From positions 184,979 through 248,978 of the forward strand of contig NZ_QPJV01000004.1 of NCBI RefSeq assembly GCF_003337315.1: a DNA stretch of 64,000 bases, written 5' to 3'. Positions 17,920 through 26,314 of this stretch are shown here, one piece after another (positions within the stretch are counted from its first letter, which is position 1; the number at the start of each line of letters is the position of its first letter). The position numbers and the translations under genes are program-made. Source of the DNA: Vagococcus fluvialis (GTDB lineage Bacteria; Bacillota; Bacilli; Lactobacillales; Vagococcaceae). The notes under the pieces are model-generated. The model saw nothing but the letters and a program-made list of their open reading frames with translations, was not told where the DNA came from and made no database searches.

Positions 17920-19578
17920 ATGTTATTTTCAAATAAAGAGAGAATAAAAAATCTCGAAGCAATGTCAGAACAAGAATTAGATGTTTTAGTTATTGGTGGT
18001 GGTATAACAGGAGCTGGAATTATTTTAGATGGCACTCTCCGTGATTTAAAAATGGGCCTTGTAGAAATGCGAGATTTTTCTTCAGGAACATCAAGCCGTT
18101 CAACTAAATTAGTTCATGGTGGCTTACGTTATCTAGCACAATTAGATGTTAAAACTGTAGCTGAGGTTGGGCAAGAACGTGCCGTTGTTTATGAAAATGC
18201 ACCCCATGTAACAACACCATTAAAAATGGTTTTACCTTTTTATTCTAAAGGAACGTATGGCTCTTTTACCACATCAGTTGGTCTTGAGATTTATGATAGA
18301 TTGGCTCGTGTTAAAAAAGATGAGCGCAAATTTATGTTAGAACCTGATGCTTCTCTTGAGAGAGAGCCTTACTTGAAAAAAGAAGGCCTAAAAGGAACAG
18401 GAGTCTATGTTGAATATAGAACAGATGATAGTAGACTGACACTTGAGACTATTAAAAAAGCTAATGAAAAAAAAGCTCTAATTTCAAATTACGCTAAAGT
18501 AACAAAGCTTCTTTATAGTAATGAGTCAGGACGTATTATTGGTGTGGCTGTTATGGATACCGTTAATTTAAAAGAATACCGAATTTATGCCAAACGAGTT
18601 GTCAATGCAGCAGGTCCTTGGGTAGATAAAATTCGTGAGATGGACAATTCTAAAAAAGGGAAGTATCTTCATTTAACAAAAGGCGTCCATGTAGTAGTAG
18701 ATAAGGATAAATTCCCAATCACAAATTCTATTTACTTTGATACACCTTTTAACGATGGCAGAATGATGTTTGCGATACCTCGGGAGGGTAAAGTTTATAT
18801 TGGAACAACAGATACTTTTTATGAAAAAAATCCAGCAGAACCAGACATTAAGCGCGAAGATGTGCTTTATATAATTAATGGTGTTAATCAAATGTTTGAC
18901 ATCGAACCTTTATCATTAGAAGACGTGGAATCAGCTTGGGCTGGTGTTAGGCCTTTGATTCATGAAGATGGTAAAGATCCTTCAGAAATTTCAAGACGGG
19001 ATGAAATTTTTGTATCTGATAGAGGGCTCTATTCAATTGCTGGAGGTAAGCTGACGGGCTACCGTAAGATGGCAGAAGAAATAGTTGATAAAGTTCTTAA
19101 AGACATGGAAGCCTCACATGAGGCTCGCTTTATTCCATGTTTAACAAAAGAACAACGTCTTTCAGGAGGATTAGCTGGCGGAAGTGAAGGGTTTAATCGA
19201 TTTGTTGAAAATAAAGTTCGTATCGGGACTGAGAACTTTAATTTAGACAAAGAAGTAGCAGAGGCTCTAACTCATAGATACGGTGGCAATGTTGAAAAAG
19301 TTTATAACTACTTAATGGAAGATAATCAAACTGGTTTAGATGATATGACCTATGCGATGTTACGTTATGGTCTTGAAGAAGAAATGGTTATTCATCCAAT
19401 TGATTTTCTATTAAGAAGAAGTAGTATGATGCTCTTTAATATTGAAAAATGTTTAGAAATTAAGGATGCAGTCATTGACTACATGGCTGATTACTATGAG
19501 TGGACTGAGGAAGTAAAAGAAACAATAACTAAAGAAGTAGAAGAAGAAATTCAAAGACATACTGTTTATGGATATTAA
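17920..19578 (+). CDS. glpD: Glycerol-3-phosphate dehydrogenase/oxidase
   Basis: This 552-residue FAD enzyme converts glycerol-3-phosphate to dihydroxyacetone phosphate. The dinucleotide-binding motif is VIGGGITGAGI (about residues 24-34), followed by SSGTSSRSTKLVHGGLRYL, the C-terminal FAD contact SIAGGKLTGYRKMAE, and a DAO_C domain. The length matches respiratory GlpD. It lacks the roughly 50-residue insertion of the approximately 608-residue H2O2-forming GlpO of streptococci and enterococci, though the electron acceptor cannot be proven from sequence. AGGAGG precedes the ATG. Confidence 0.93.
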   Translation: MLFSNKERIKNLEAMSEQELDVLVIGGGITGAGIILDGTLRDLKMGLVEMRDFSSGTSSRSTKLVHGGLRYLAQLDVKTVAEVGQERAVVYENAPHVTTPLKMVLPFYSKGTYGSFTTSVGLEIYDRLARVKKDERKFMLEPDASLEREPYLKKEGLKGTGVYVEYRTDDSRLTLETIKKANEKKALISNYAKVTKLLYSNESGRIIGVAVMDTVNLKEYRIYAKRVVNAAGPWVDKIREMDNSKKGKYLHLTKGVHVVVDKDKFPITNSIYFDTPFNDGRMMFAIPREGKVYIGTTDTFYEKNPAEPDIKREDVLYIINGVNQMFDIEPLSLEDVESAWAGVRPLIHEDGKDPSEISRRDEIFVSDRGLYSIAGGKLTGYRKMAEEIVDKVLKDMEASHEARFIPCLTKEQRLSGGLAGGSEGFNRFVENKVRIGTENFNLDKEVAEALTHRYGGNVEKVYNYLMEDNQTGLDDMTYAMLRYGLEEEMVIHPIDFLLRRSSMMLFNIEKCLEIKDAVIDYMADYYEWTEEVKETITKEVEEEIQRHTVYGY

Positions 19579-19580
19579 TA

Positions 19581-19616
19581 AAAAAAGTCTGACTAATGAG
19601 TAGTCAGACTTTTTTG
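19581..19616 (+). terminator. Rho-independent terminator (bidirectional)
   Basis: The perfect stem AAAAAAGTCTGACTA/TAGTCAGACTTTTTT lies between glpD and the convergent hydrolase. The hydrolase stop codon lies within the hairpin. Confidence 0.9.
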
Positions 19617-20306
19617 TTCTAAAAATTTTAGAGATAGTTTATTTAATTCACGTGGTTTTAATTTTGGAACTGAGTGGCCACATCGTTTGATTACAGATAA
19701 GTGACCGAGTGGTAAGTTCTTAACAAATGAGCTCATCTTATCAGGAGTCACAATATCATGATCCCCCATAACCACTAAAGTAGGGACATTTAAATTAGAT
19801 AAAATATCTTTTGTGACAGGTAAATCTTCTCTAGCTAATTGTAAAACACGCTCTTTCTTTTTAGAGCGAATAATATGTTTAGCCATCCAATGAAGCTTGT
19901 TGGAAACAAATTGTTGTAATGGTTTTAGCTGATTAAAGGTAATATTAGGTGATACTAAAATCATTTGGCTCACTTTCTTTTGATAGTAACTAGCAAAAGT
20001 AAGGGCAATATTAGCGCCATCGCTAAAACCAAATAAAGCTGTTTGTTTAATTTTTTCATGCTCCATAATCACATTCATGTCTGAAACAATTTGTTCAAAA
20101 CTTAAATGATCTTTTTTGTTAGATGAATTTCCATGATCTCTTGTATCCATTAAAATCAACTGGAAACGATCTTTAAAGAAATTAATTTGTTGTTTAAAGT
20201 AATTATGACTGCCACTATTTCCGTGAATAAAGAAAAGTGGTGGTCCTTGTCCTATTGTTCGATAAAAAATATGAGAACCATCAGTTGTTGATACTAGTTT
20301 TTTCAT
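19593..20306 (-). CDS. Alpha/beta hydrolase
   Basis: This 237-residue single-domain hydrolase has the oxyanion motif HGNSGS, nucleophile elbow GFSDGAN (Ser about residue 96), an acid in GDHDIV and the catalytic His in CGHSVP. It may be an esterase or C-C hydrolase; the substrate is unknown. It lies 24 bases downstream of the Nudix-type gene on the same strand, suggesting cotranscription. Confidence 0.85.
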   Translation of the reverse strand: MKKLVSTTDGSHIFYRTIGQGPPLFFIHGNSGSHNYFKQQINFFKDRFQLILMDTRDHGNSSNKKDHLSFEQIVSDMNVIMEHEKIKQTALFGFSDGANIALTFASYYQKKVSQMILVSPNITFNQLKPLQQFVSNKLHWMAKHIIRSKKKERVLQLAREDLPVTKDILSNLNVPTLVVMGDHDIVTPDKMSSFVKNLPLGHLSVIKRCGHSVPKLKPRELNKLSLKFLEQKSLTTH

Positions 20307-20330
20307 CTCATCATCACCTTTAACTAAAAA

Positions 20331-21146
20331 TTAAAAATGGAGTTCGTAGATCTTAGAGGGTCTGCCAACGCCCATCGGTTTTTCTCCGATTTCTTTGAAA
20401 TAAGGAAGCATCGCTTTTTTAAAATTCGAATGATCGATTTCTCTGTAATTAACACCTAAAAACTTAGCGTAAACTTTTCTTGCTTCTGTAATAGTAAAGG
20501 TATCACCTAACACACGTAAAACTTGAGGTTCATGATACATTTTATTACAAACACGGTTAAAAGCTTTAATAATAATTTGAGAGTGGTCAAAAGCTAAACT
20601 TTCTGTTCCTAAAGACTCTCCTGTTTTTAAGTTTAAGACAATTTTAGCATCATCTTCTTCACTTGTTAAGTGAATTAACTCGCCTTTTCGATCAATTGAA
20701 AACCAAGTAGCATCTGCAGCTTGATCCCCAGCTTCTAATGGTTCCTCACCAATAAAAGCTAAGTAACTAACTGTAATTACCCAACCACGAGGGTCACGAT
20801 TTGGTGTGCTGAAAGTATGAAGCTGTTCAATGTGGTCGCGAGTAATCGATACATTGGTTTCTTCCTTAGTTTCTCTAATACAACTATCAGAAGTAGCTTC
20901 ACCATTTCTTACAAAACCACCAGGCAATGCCCAAGAATTTTGGAAAGGGTGAGTTTTTCTTTTTATTAATAATACTTTGAAATCATCTTGCTCTTTATTA
21001 TAACAAAATAACACCATATCTACTGTAACAGAAGGCATATCTTGTGTTGGGAAGTGCTGTTTTTTATACCATTCTAAGAACTCTTTTTCAGATACTTGAG
21101 TTTCAAAATAATGGCGTTCTTCAGCTCTTGATGTAAATGAAGACAT
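20331..21146 (-). CDS. Nudix-domain transcriptional regulator (NrtR-like)
   Basis: This 271-residue protein has an N-terminal Nudix domain with an intact Nudix box (GGFVRNGEATSDSCIRETKE, then ET). The C-terminal winged-helix region (about 200-271) ends MGVGRPSKIYELHF. This two-part architecture is that of NrtR-type NAD-metabolism regulators, which sense ADP-ribose. The intact box means catalysis is also possible. No NAD-biosynthesis genes lie nearby, so the regulon is not visible here. Confidence 0.82.
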   Translation of the reverse strand: MSSFTSRAEERHYFETQVSEKEFLEWYKKQHFPTQDMPSVTVDMVLFCYNKEQDDFKVLLIKRKTHPFQNSWALPGGFVRNGEATSDSCIRETKEETNVSITRDHIEQLHTFSTPNRDPRGWVITVSYLAFIGEEPLEAGDQAADATWFSIDRKGELIHLTSEEDDAKIVLNLKTGESLGTESLAFDHSQIIIKAFNRVCNKMYHEPQVLRVLGDTFTITEARKVYAKFLGVNYREIDHSNFKKAMLPYFKEIGEKPMGVGRPSKIYELHF

Positions 21147-21230
21147 TTATATACATCCTTTCTTCACGTATGTGCATATCTTTAACATTCTTATTTTATC
21201 AAAAACCCAAAATGAATCAAGGATAAATGA

Positions 21231-21259
21231 TTGAAAGATGAGAACTTCTCTGTTACTAT
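21231..21259 (+). promoter_or_regulatory. Sigma-A promoter of Vga-like ABC-F leader
   Basis: TTGAAA and TACTAT are separated by 17 bases. The predicted start is near 21266, about 210 bases before the coding sequence. Confidence 0.7.
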
Positions 21260-21265
21260 GAATCT

Positions 21266-21473
21266 AATTATAAGAAAGGGATAGGTAACTAAGACGATGA
21301 AGACAACATTCGCTAACTAATTTTTTAAGCAAATTAAAAATTACAAGTGGATGAGTGTGTCTAAAATTACCTATACTAACGTTGAAACCAAGGGATTATT
21401 GTATTAATTTCTTTGGGTTATTTTAAGTATATTTGTAGACAGCATCCATTCGTTAATGAAAGGATGTTTTTTT
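21266..21473 (+). promoter_or_regulatory. Attenuator leader of Vga-like ABC-F gene
   Basis: The leader contains a leader peptide (21297-21320) enclosed by an 8-base helix (ATAGGTAA at 21281-21288 with TTACCTAT at 21367-21374). A terminator at 21443-21473 pairs CATCC-TTC with GAA-GGATG, then seven Ts. An alternative pairing of GGATG-GTGTCTA (21349-21363) with TAGACAGCATCC (21436-21447) would occupy the left arm of the terminator. The right arm also holds the gene's Shine-Dalgarno AAAGGATG, so translation may be masked too. Confidence 0.72.
21297..21320 (+). CDS. Leader peptide MKTTFAN
   Basis: A seven-codon ORF in the attenuator leader has a weak upstream AGG-rich ribosome-binding region. A ribosome paused here would disrupt the enclosing helix and permit the antiterminator pairing. 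Its role is inferred from position. Confidence 0.5.
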   Translation: MKTTFAN

Positions 21474-21474
21474 A

Positions 21475-23022
21475 TTGGTAATGAAAATTCAAAATTTAAC
21501 ATATTATATTGGAGAAAGACTACTTTTAGAGATTCCTAATTTAACAATTCCTAGTAACAGTAAAATAGGTATTGTTGGTAAAAATGGTAGTGGGAAGACA
21601 ACTCTTTTGAAATTGATTTCAGGAGAACTTGAACCAGATGAAGGAAGTATTGATTATCAAGGTGAGATTGCTATGATTGATCAATTTATAGCAATAGATA
21701 GTAACAAAAGTGGTGGAGAACAGACAAAAGAAAAAATAAGAAAAAGTATTCACCAAGGAACTAGTCTAGTTTTAGCTGACGAGCCAACTAATCATTTAGA
21801 TAGTCGTGGCCGTGAATACCTAATGAAGGAGCTACGTCGTTTTGATGGCACTGTGTTAATGGTCTCTCACGACCGTGATTTTTTAAATCAAATGTGTGAG
21901 GAAATGATTGAAATTTCAGATGGTAAAGTGAGTCATTATCCAGGTAACTATGACCAGTATCTAGTGCAAAAAGAAATTGAGGAAAAGGAACAACTTCGAA
22001 AATATGATTCTTATGTAAAAGAAAAAGAACGTCTGAGTACATCAATTAATGAGTTGCATAATAAAAGTGCAGGTATAAAAAAAGCACCTAAAAGAATGGG
22101 AAATTCTGAAGCTAGGCTTCATACTAGAGGCAAGGGAACTATTGCAAAAGGTGTGATTTCAAGACAAGCTCAACGAATAGAAACTCGTTTGGAAAAATTG
22201 GAAAAAATTGAGAAACCCTGGCAGAAAAAAGAGTTACATATTCCTTTTTCTGAAGGTCAAAAGATTCACAAAATTAATGTGGTTGAAGTGGATAATCTAA
22301 ATCTTTCAGTAGATGAAAAGATATTACTGAAAAATGCTAGCTTTAAAATAAAAACAGGAGTTAGAACGGCATTTGTAGGAGCTAATGGAGTTGGTAAAAC
22401 AACTTTACTTAAAGCTATATTAAATAAGAAAAAGCCAATCACTGTTAGTCAAAAAGCTAAGTTTGCTTATTTTAGTCAATCTTTTAATCAGTTAGATGAA
22501 GCTAAAAGTATTCTAGATAATGTTCAGCAAACATCTATCCATGACCCACAAGTCGCAAGAGATTTATTAGCTCATTTACTTTTTAGAGGGAGTGAGGTTA
22601 ATAAACGAGTGGCAGTTCTTAGTGGTGGAGAGAGAACGAAAGTTGCCATTGCTAAATTAATTTTAGGAGATAGTAATGTTTTGGTTTTAGATGAACCTAC
22701 TAATCACTTGGATATTGAATCTTTAGAAGTTCTAGAAGAATCATTAAAGGCGTACCAAGGGACAATTATTTTTGTTAGTCATGATCCTTATTTTATAAAA
22801 AACGTAGCTGAAGAGATATTAGCAATTAAAAATAAAAGTGTTATTAACTTAACTCAAGGTACAGCAATTAAGAAGAGAGATAGTAAAAAAGAAGATAAGA
22901 TGGTATTAGAAATGAGAAAAACGATGGTTTTATCAGAACTATCTTTCTCTACAGATGAATCACGAAAAAATTCTTTAGAAAAAGAGCTGTGTGAGATTAC
23001 TAAGAAATTAAGGAATCTCTAG
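21475..23022 (+). CDS. Vga-like ABC-F ribosomal protection protein
   Basis: This 515-residue protein has two ABC domains and no membrane segments. Walker A motifs are GKNGSGKTT and GANGVGKTT, and signatures are KSGGEQTK and LSGGERTK. The first signature follows Walker A unusually closely, as in Vga/Msr-type proteins, and the N-terminus also resembles Vga. A basic linker lies at about 185-265. Members displace lincosamides, pleuromutilins or streptogramin A from the ribosome; the spectrum here is inferred. TTG 21475 is favoured because AAAGGA lies 10 bases upstream. The alternative ATG at 21481 is 16 bases away. Confidence 0.83.
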   Translation: MVMKIQNLTYYIGERLLLEIPNLTIPSNSKIGIVGKNGSGKTTLLKLISGELEPDEGSIDYQGEIAMIDQFIAIDSNKSGGEQTKEKIRKSIHQGTSLVLADEPTNHLDSRGREYLMKELRRFDGTVLMVSHDRDFLNQMCEEMIEISDGKVSHYPGNYDQYLVQKEIEEKEQLRKYDSYVKEKERLSTSINELHNKSAGIKKAPKRMGNSEARLHTRGKGTIAKGVISRQAQRIETRLEKLEKIEKPWQKKELHIPFSEGQKIHKINVVEVDNLNLSVDEKILLKNASFKIKTGVRTAFVGANGVGKTTLLKAILNKKKPITVSQKAKFAYFSQSFNQLDEAKSILDNVQQTSIHDPQVARDLLAHLLFRGSEVNKRVAVLSGGERTKVAIAKLILGDSNVLVLDEPTNHLDIESLEVLEESLKAYQGTIIFVSHDPYFIKNVAEEILAIKNKSVINLTQGTAIKKRDSKKEDKMVLEMRKTMVLSELSFSTDESRKNSLEKELCEITKKLRNL

Positions 23023-23058
23023 ATTAAAAAAATATAATGAGCATTTTACTTTTCTTTT

Positions 23059-23076
23059 TATAGGGTAGGGGGTATA
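23059..23076 (+). promoter_or_regulatory. Candidate CstR/CsoR-family operator
   Basis: TATAGGGTAGGGGGTATA is a G-tract flanked by TATA ends, the form of CsoR-family operators. It overlaps the presumed promoter of the CoA-disulfide reductase gene, 49 bases before the start, and a CstR-like gene lies in the same operon. Confidence 0.6.
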
Positions 23077-23124
23077 TTTAAATTATCAATTGATAATGAA
23101 AAATATTAAAAGGCAGGTAAAAAG

Positions 23125-24762
23125 ATGAAACGTACAGTGATTATTGGTGGAGTAGCTGGTGGTATGTCAGCGGCAACTCGTTTAAGAAGACTAGATGAAA
23201 ATCAAGAGATTGTTATTATAGAAAAAGGACCTTACGTGTCTTTTGCTAACTGTGGATTACCCTACTACGTATCAGGTGAAATAAGTGACCGTGAAAAACT
23301 CTTAGTTCAAACACCTGAATCTTTGAAAGCACGTTTTAATTTAGATGTGAGACCATTTTCAGAAGCAACTGAAATTAATAGTGAGAAAAAACAAGTTACT
23401 ATTAAATCAGCTGAATCAACTTATGAATTAAGTTATGATCAATTAATTTTGTCTCCTGGAGCTAAACCTTTTATTCCGCCATTAAATGGATTAGAAGAAG
23501 CAGATAATATCTTTACGCTAAGAAATGTTCCTGATGTAGACAAAATTATGGATTCTCTTGAAACAACTAAACCTAAAAAGGCAGTTGTTGTTGGAGCTGG
23601 TTTTATTGGGTTAGAGATGGCAGAAAACTTGGCTAAACGAGGTCTTGAAGTCACAATTGTTGAATTTGCTAGTCATGTCTTACCAACTGTTGATGATGAA
23701 ATGGCAGCATTCATTCATAATGAATTAGTTGATAACGGAATAATTGTTCACACTGAAAAAGGTGTTGTAGAAATTGAAGACAAAGGTCGAACACTTATTT
23801 TAAATACTGGTGAAAAAATTGAAACAGATTTAGTTATTTTATCTGTTGGTGTGAGACCAGAAAATGATTTGGCAGAATCAGCTGGAATTGAACTAGGTAT
23901 GCGTGGTGGGATTTTAGTTGATGAAAACTATGAAACATCAGTCAAAGATATTTACGCAGTTGGAGATGCGATTATTGTAAAAAATCAAATTACAAAAGAT
24001 GATGCTATGATTGCACTAGCTTCTCCTGCCAATCGTCAAGGTCGCCAAGTAGCCGATGTAATTGCTGGTATGCCACGTAAAAATAAAGGCAGCATTGGAA
24101 CAGCAATCGTTAGAGTATTTAACCAGTCGATCGCTTCAACGGGACTAACAGAAAAACAATTAAATGATTTAAATTATGATTTTTCAATTGTTCATATTGA
24201 CGGTAAAAACCATGCTGGGTATTATCCAAATGCTTCAATGGTCTTTTTAAAACTATTATTTAATGAGAAGACAGGTGAGCTTTACGGAGCACAAGCAGTC
24301 GGTAAAGATGGCGTTGATAAACGAATTGATATTATTGCCACTGCCATTAAAGGTGGATTAACTGTTGAAGATTTACCAGAATTAGAGCTAACTTATGCAC
24401 CACCATTTGGTTCAGCTAAAGATGTAGTGAATATGGCAGGTTACGCAGCTTTAAATATTATGGAAGGTATTTCTCAAAATATCCAGCTTCATGAATTAGA
24501 AGAGGTTAAAAATTCAGGTGCTGTATTAGTAGATGTTAGAACAGCTGCTGAATTTGAACGTGGTAATATTCCTGGATTTGTTAACTTCCCGCTAAATAAT
24601 TTAAGGGACTCAATGAGTGAGTTACCAAAGAATAAAGAAATTATTTTAAGCTGTCATAGTGGACAAAGAAGTTATATTGCCTCTCGTATGCTAGAGCAAC
24701 ATGGATTTAAAGTGAAAAATTTAGATGGTTCATATTTGCTTTATAGTGTTGTAAACAGGTAG
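23125..24762 (+). CDS. CoA-disulfide reductase with C-terminal rhodanese domain
   Basis: This 545-residue flavoprotein has an FAD motif (IIGGVAGGMSAATRLRRLD), the redox cysteine of CoA-disulfide reductases in SFANCGLPYY (Cys43), an NAD(P)H-binding motif (VVGAGFIGLEMAENLAKRG) and a dimerisation domain. A rhodanese domain follows (about 455-545) with its active cysteine in LSCHSGQRS (about Cys510). Fusions of this type reduce CoA disulfides or CoA persulfides in sulfane-sulfur handling. The linked persulfide-sensor-like regulator and operator support a reactive sulfur role. Confidence 0.9.
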   Translation: MKRTVIIGGVAGGMSAATRLRRLDENQEIVIIEKGPYVSFANCGLPYYVSGEISDREKLLVQTPESLKARFNLDVRPFSEATEINSEKKQVTIKSAESTYELSYDQLILSPGAKPFIPPLNGLEEADNIFTLRNVPDVDKIMDSLETTKPKKAVVVGAGFIGLEMAENLAKRGLEVTIVEFASHVLPTVDDEMAAFIHNELVDNGIIVHTEKGVVEIEDKGRTLILNTGEKIETDLVILSVGVRPENDLAESAGIELGMRGGILVDENYETSVKDIYAVGDAIIVKNQITKDDAMIALASPANRQGRQVADVIAGMPRKNKGSIGTAIVRVFNQSIASTGLTEKQLNDLNYDFSIVHIDGKNHAGYYPNASMVFLKLLFNEKTGELYGAQAVGKDGVDKRIDIIATAIKGGLTVEDLPELELTYAPPFGSAKDVVNMAGYAALNIMEGISQNIQLHELEEVKNSGAVLVDVRTAAEFERGNIPGFVNFPLNNLRDSMSELPKNKEIILSCHSGQRSYIASRMLEQHGFKVKNLDGSYLLYSVVNR

Positions 24763-24803
24763 AATAAGTAAAAAGGAATTGAGATGATTTAGGAGGGAAG
24801 TCT

Positions 24804-25073
24804 ATGACTGAATCAGAAGAGACAAAGAAAAAAATAGAAAACAGATTAAAACGTAGTGAAGGACAAATTCGCGGTGTTTTAAAAATGTTAGATGAGGATA
24901 AAAGTTGTCGCGAAGTAGTGACTCAATTATCAGCCATCAGATCAAGTATTGACCGGGCAATTGGCGTTATTGTCGCTGAAAATTTAAAAGAATGTTTAGC
25001 AATGGAAGATATTAGTGATGATGAAAAAACAGAAAAAATTCAAGAAGCAATTGCCTTAGTTGTTAAGAAATAA
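24804..25073 (+). CDS. CsoR-family regulator, CstR-like
   Basis: This 89-residue all-helical DUF156 protein has only Cys35 and Cys64, 29 residues apart, in the contexts KSCREVV and ENLKECL. CstR persulfide sensors have the same spacing (Cys31/Cys60). The extra ligands expected of copper-sensing CsoR are absent. It probably represses this operon until its cysteines are cross-linked by sulfane sulfur. Strong Shine-Dalgarno TAGGAGGG; the gene lies 41 bases after the reductase gene. Confidence 0.87.
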   Translation: MTESEETKKKIENRLKRSEGQIRGVLKMLDEDKSCREVVTQLSAIRSSIDRAIGVIVAENLKECLAMEDISDDEKTEKIQEAIALVVKK

Positions 25074-25115
25074 GGAAAAGGAGCTATGACATATTTATGC
25101 CGTAGCTCCTTTTCT
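25074..25115 (+). terminator. Rho-independent terminator (bidirectional)
   Basis: GAAAAGGAGCTA pairs with TAGCTCCTTTTC between the CstR-like gene and the convergent deoC. Confidence 0.85.
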
Positions 25116-25129
25116 AATTTCATTCTATT

Positions 25130-25795
25130 TTAGTAACCTGTAAATTCGCCTTTATCACTTACTAAAGCAATACCAGAGCTTGTTCCTAAACGGTCTGCTC
25201 CTACAGCAATCATGTTTTGAGCGTCTTCTAGAGAACGAACACCACCTGATGCTTTAACGAAAGCACGGTCACCAACTGTTTCTTTCATTAATTTAACATC
25301 TTCCACAGTTGCACCACCTGTTGAAAAACCAGTTGATGTTTTAACAAAATCAGCTTTTGCAGCAACTGATAACTCACATGCTTTAACAATTTCTTCTTTA
25401 GTTAACAGGCAAGTTTCAATAATAACTTTTACGATTGCTTTTGGATGACTTGCTTCTACAACAGCAGCAATATCTTCTTGAACAACGTCGTAATTTTTAT
25501 TTTTTAATTCGCCAACGTTGATAACCATATCAATTTCATCAGCGCCATTAGCAATAGCGTCTTTTGCTTCAAATACTTTAGTAGCTGTTGTGTTAGCGCC
25601 TAAAGGAAAACCAATTACTGTACAAACTTTAGCTTCTGAATCAGCTAGTAATTCACTTGAATATTTCACCCAATAAGGATTAACACAGACTGAAGCAAAA
25701 ACATACTCAGCAGCTTCCTCACATAATTGTTTGATTTGATCTCTTGTTGCATCTTGTTTTAACAAAGTATGATCGACATATTTGGCTAAATTCAT
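25130..25795 (-). CDS. deoC: Deoxyribose-phosphate aldolase
   Basis: This 221-residue class I aldolase cleaves 2-deoxyribose-5-phosphate into acetaldehyde and glyceraldehyde-3-phosphate. Motifs include [22 protein letters not shown] and the Schiff-base region [16 protein letters not shown] (Lys about 150), followed by KASGGVRS. The length is normal. It stands alone here, without the usual deo partners. It can release acetaldehyde, the same intermediate as the choline microcompartment far downstream, but no link is implied. AAGGGG precedes the start. Confidence 0.95.
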   Translation of the reverse strand: MNLAKYVDHTLLKQDATRDQIKQLCEEAAEYVFASVCVNPYWVKYSSELLADSEAKVCTVIGFPLGANTTATKVFEAKDAIANGADEIDMVINVGELKNKNYDVVQEDIAAVVEASHPKAIVKVIIETCLLTKEEIVKACELSVAAKADFVKTSTGFSTGGATVEDVKLMKETVGDRAFVKASGGVRSLEDAQNMIAVGADRLGTSSGIALVSDKGEFTGY

Positions 25796-25828
25796 TGGAA
25801 AAACCCCTTTATCTATAATATGTTACAA

Positions 25829-25844
25829 AAAAACTACGCTTTCA
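25829..25844 (-). promoter_or_regulatory. Weak candidate cre site upstream of deoC
   Basis: On the minus strand, ATGAAAGCGTAGTTTT matches the 5' half of the cre consensus and its CG core but has two or three mismatches in the 3' half. It lies next to a GGTAAAATG -10-like element of deoC. Confidence 0.3.
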
Positions 25845-25939
25845 TTTTACCACAAAAAGCATATAAAATAAGCATATTCTGATAAAAAAAGTCTTTTTTA
25901 CCTATATTAATATATTTTACTAAGAAATGAATTATCCTG

Positions 25940-25968
25940 TTGACAATCCTATTTTTGTCTGATAAGAT
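25940..25968 (+). promoter_or_regulatory. Sigma-A promoter of the met T-box transcript
   Basis: A perfect TTGACA and TAAGAT are separated by 17 bases. Transcription would start near 25975, immediately before the T-box. Confidence 0.8.
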
Positions 25969-25979
25969 ACATTTTATTA

Positions 25980-26276
25980 AATATAACTAGCGTTGAAAAG
26001 GAAAGTATGTTTTAGGAAAGTTTAAAGAGACCTCGGATGGTGTGAAAGAGGAACTGGAAAGAAGCAGAAAATGGCCTTTGAGCATAAAAAAGTGAGCAAG
26101 TAGTTGTAAACTTTTTTCGGGAGTTCCCGTTACCGGACAACAGTATTCAGAGACTTTTCTTGCGTACTGGGTGAGGCTATTGTTTTGAGACAATAGCGAA
26201 TAAAGGTGGTAACACGATTAATGCTTTCGTCCTTTGTTTACTTATTAAAGTAGATAAAGGAGGGAAGCTTTTTTTG
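25980..26276 (+). ncRNA. T-box riboswitch, methionine-type
   Basis: This leader contains a long Stem I region and the T-box sequence AAGGTGGTAACACG (26203-26216) that binds the tRNA acceptor end. A terminator/antiterminator (26223-26276) pairs TCCTTTGTTTACTT with AAGTAGATAAAGGA, then T7. The likely specifier codon is ATG at 26071-26073 in AGAAAATGGCC, and the downstream genes are a methionine importer, so uncharged tRNA-Met should open the gene. The specifier assignment is by inspection. Confidence 0.9.
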
Positions 26277-26314
26277 TTTTCATCTTTTAATTGAATGAAA
26301 CGAGGAGAAACACA

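Noticed and set aside
17920..19578. H2O2-forming GlpO assignment
   Set aside because: At 552 residues it matches GlpD length and lacks the internal insertion that gives lactic acid bacterial GlpO about 608 residues. Activity remains untested.
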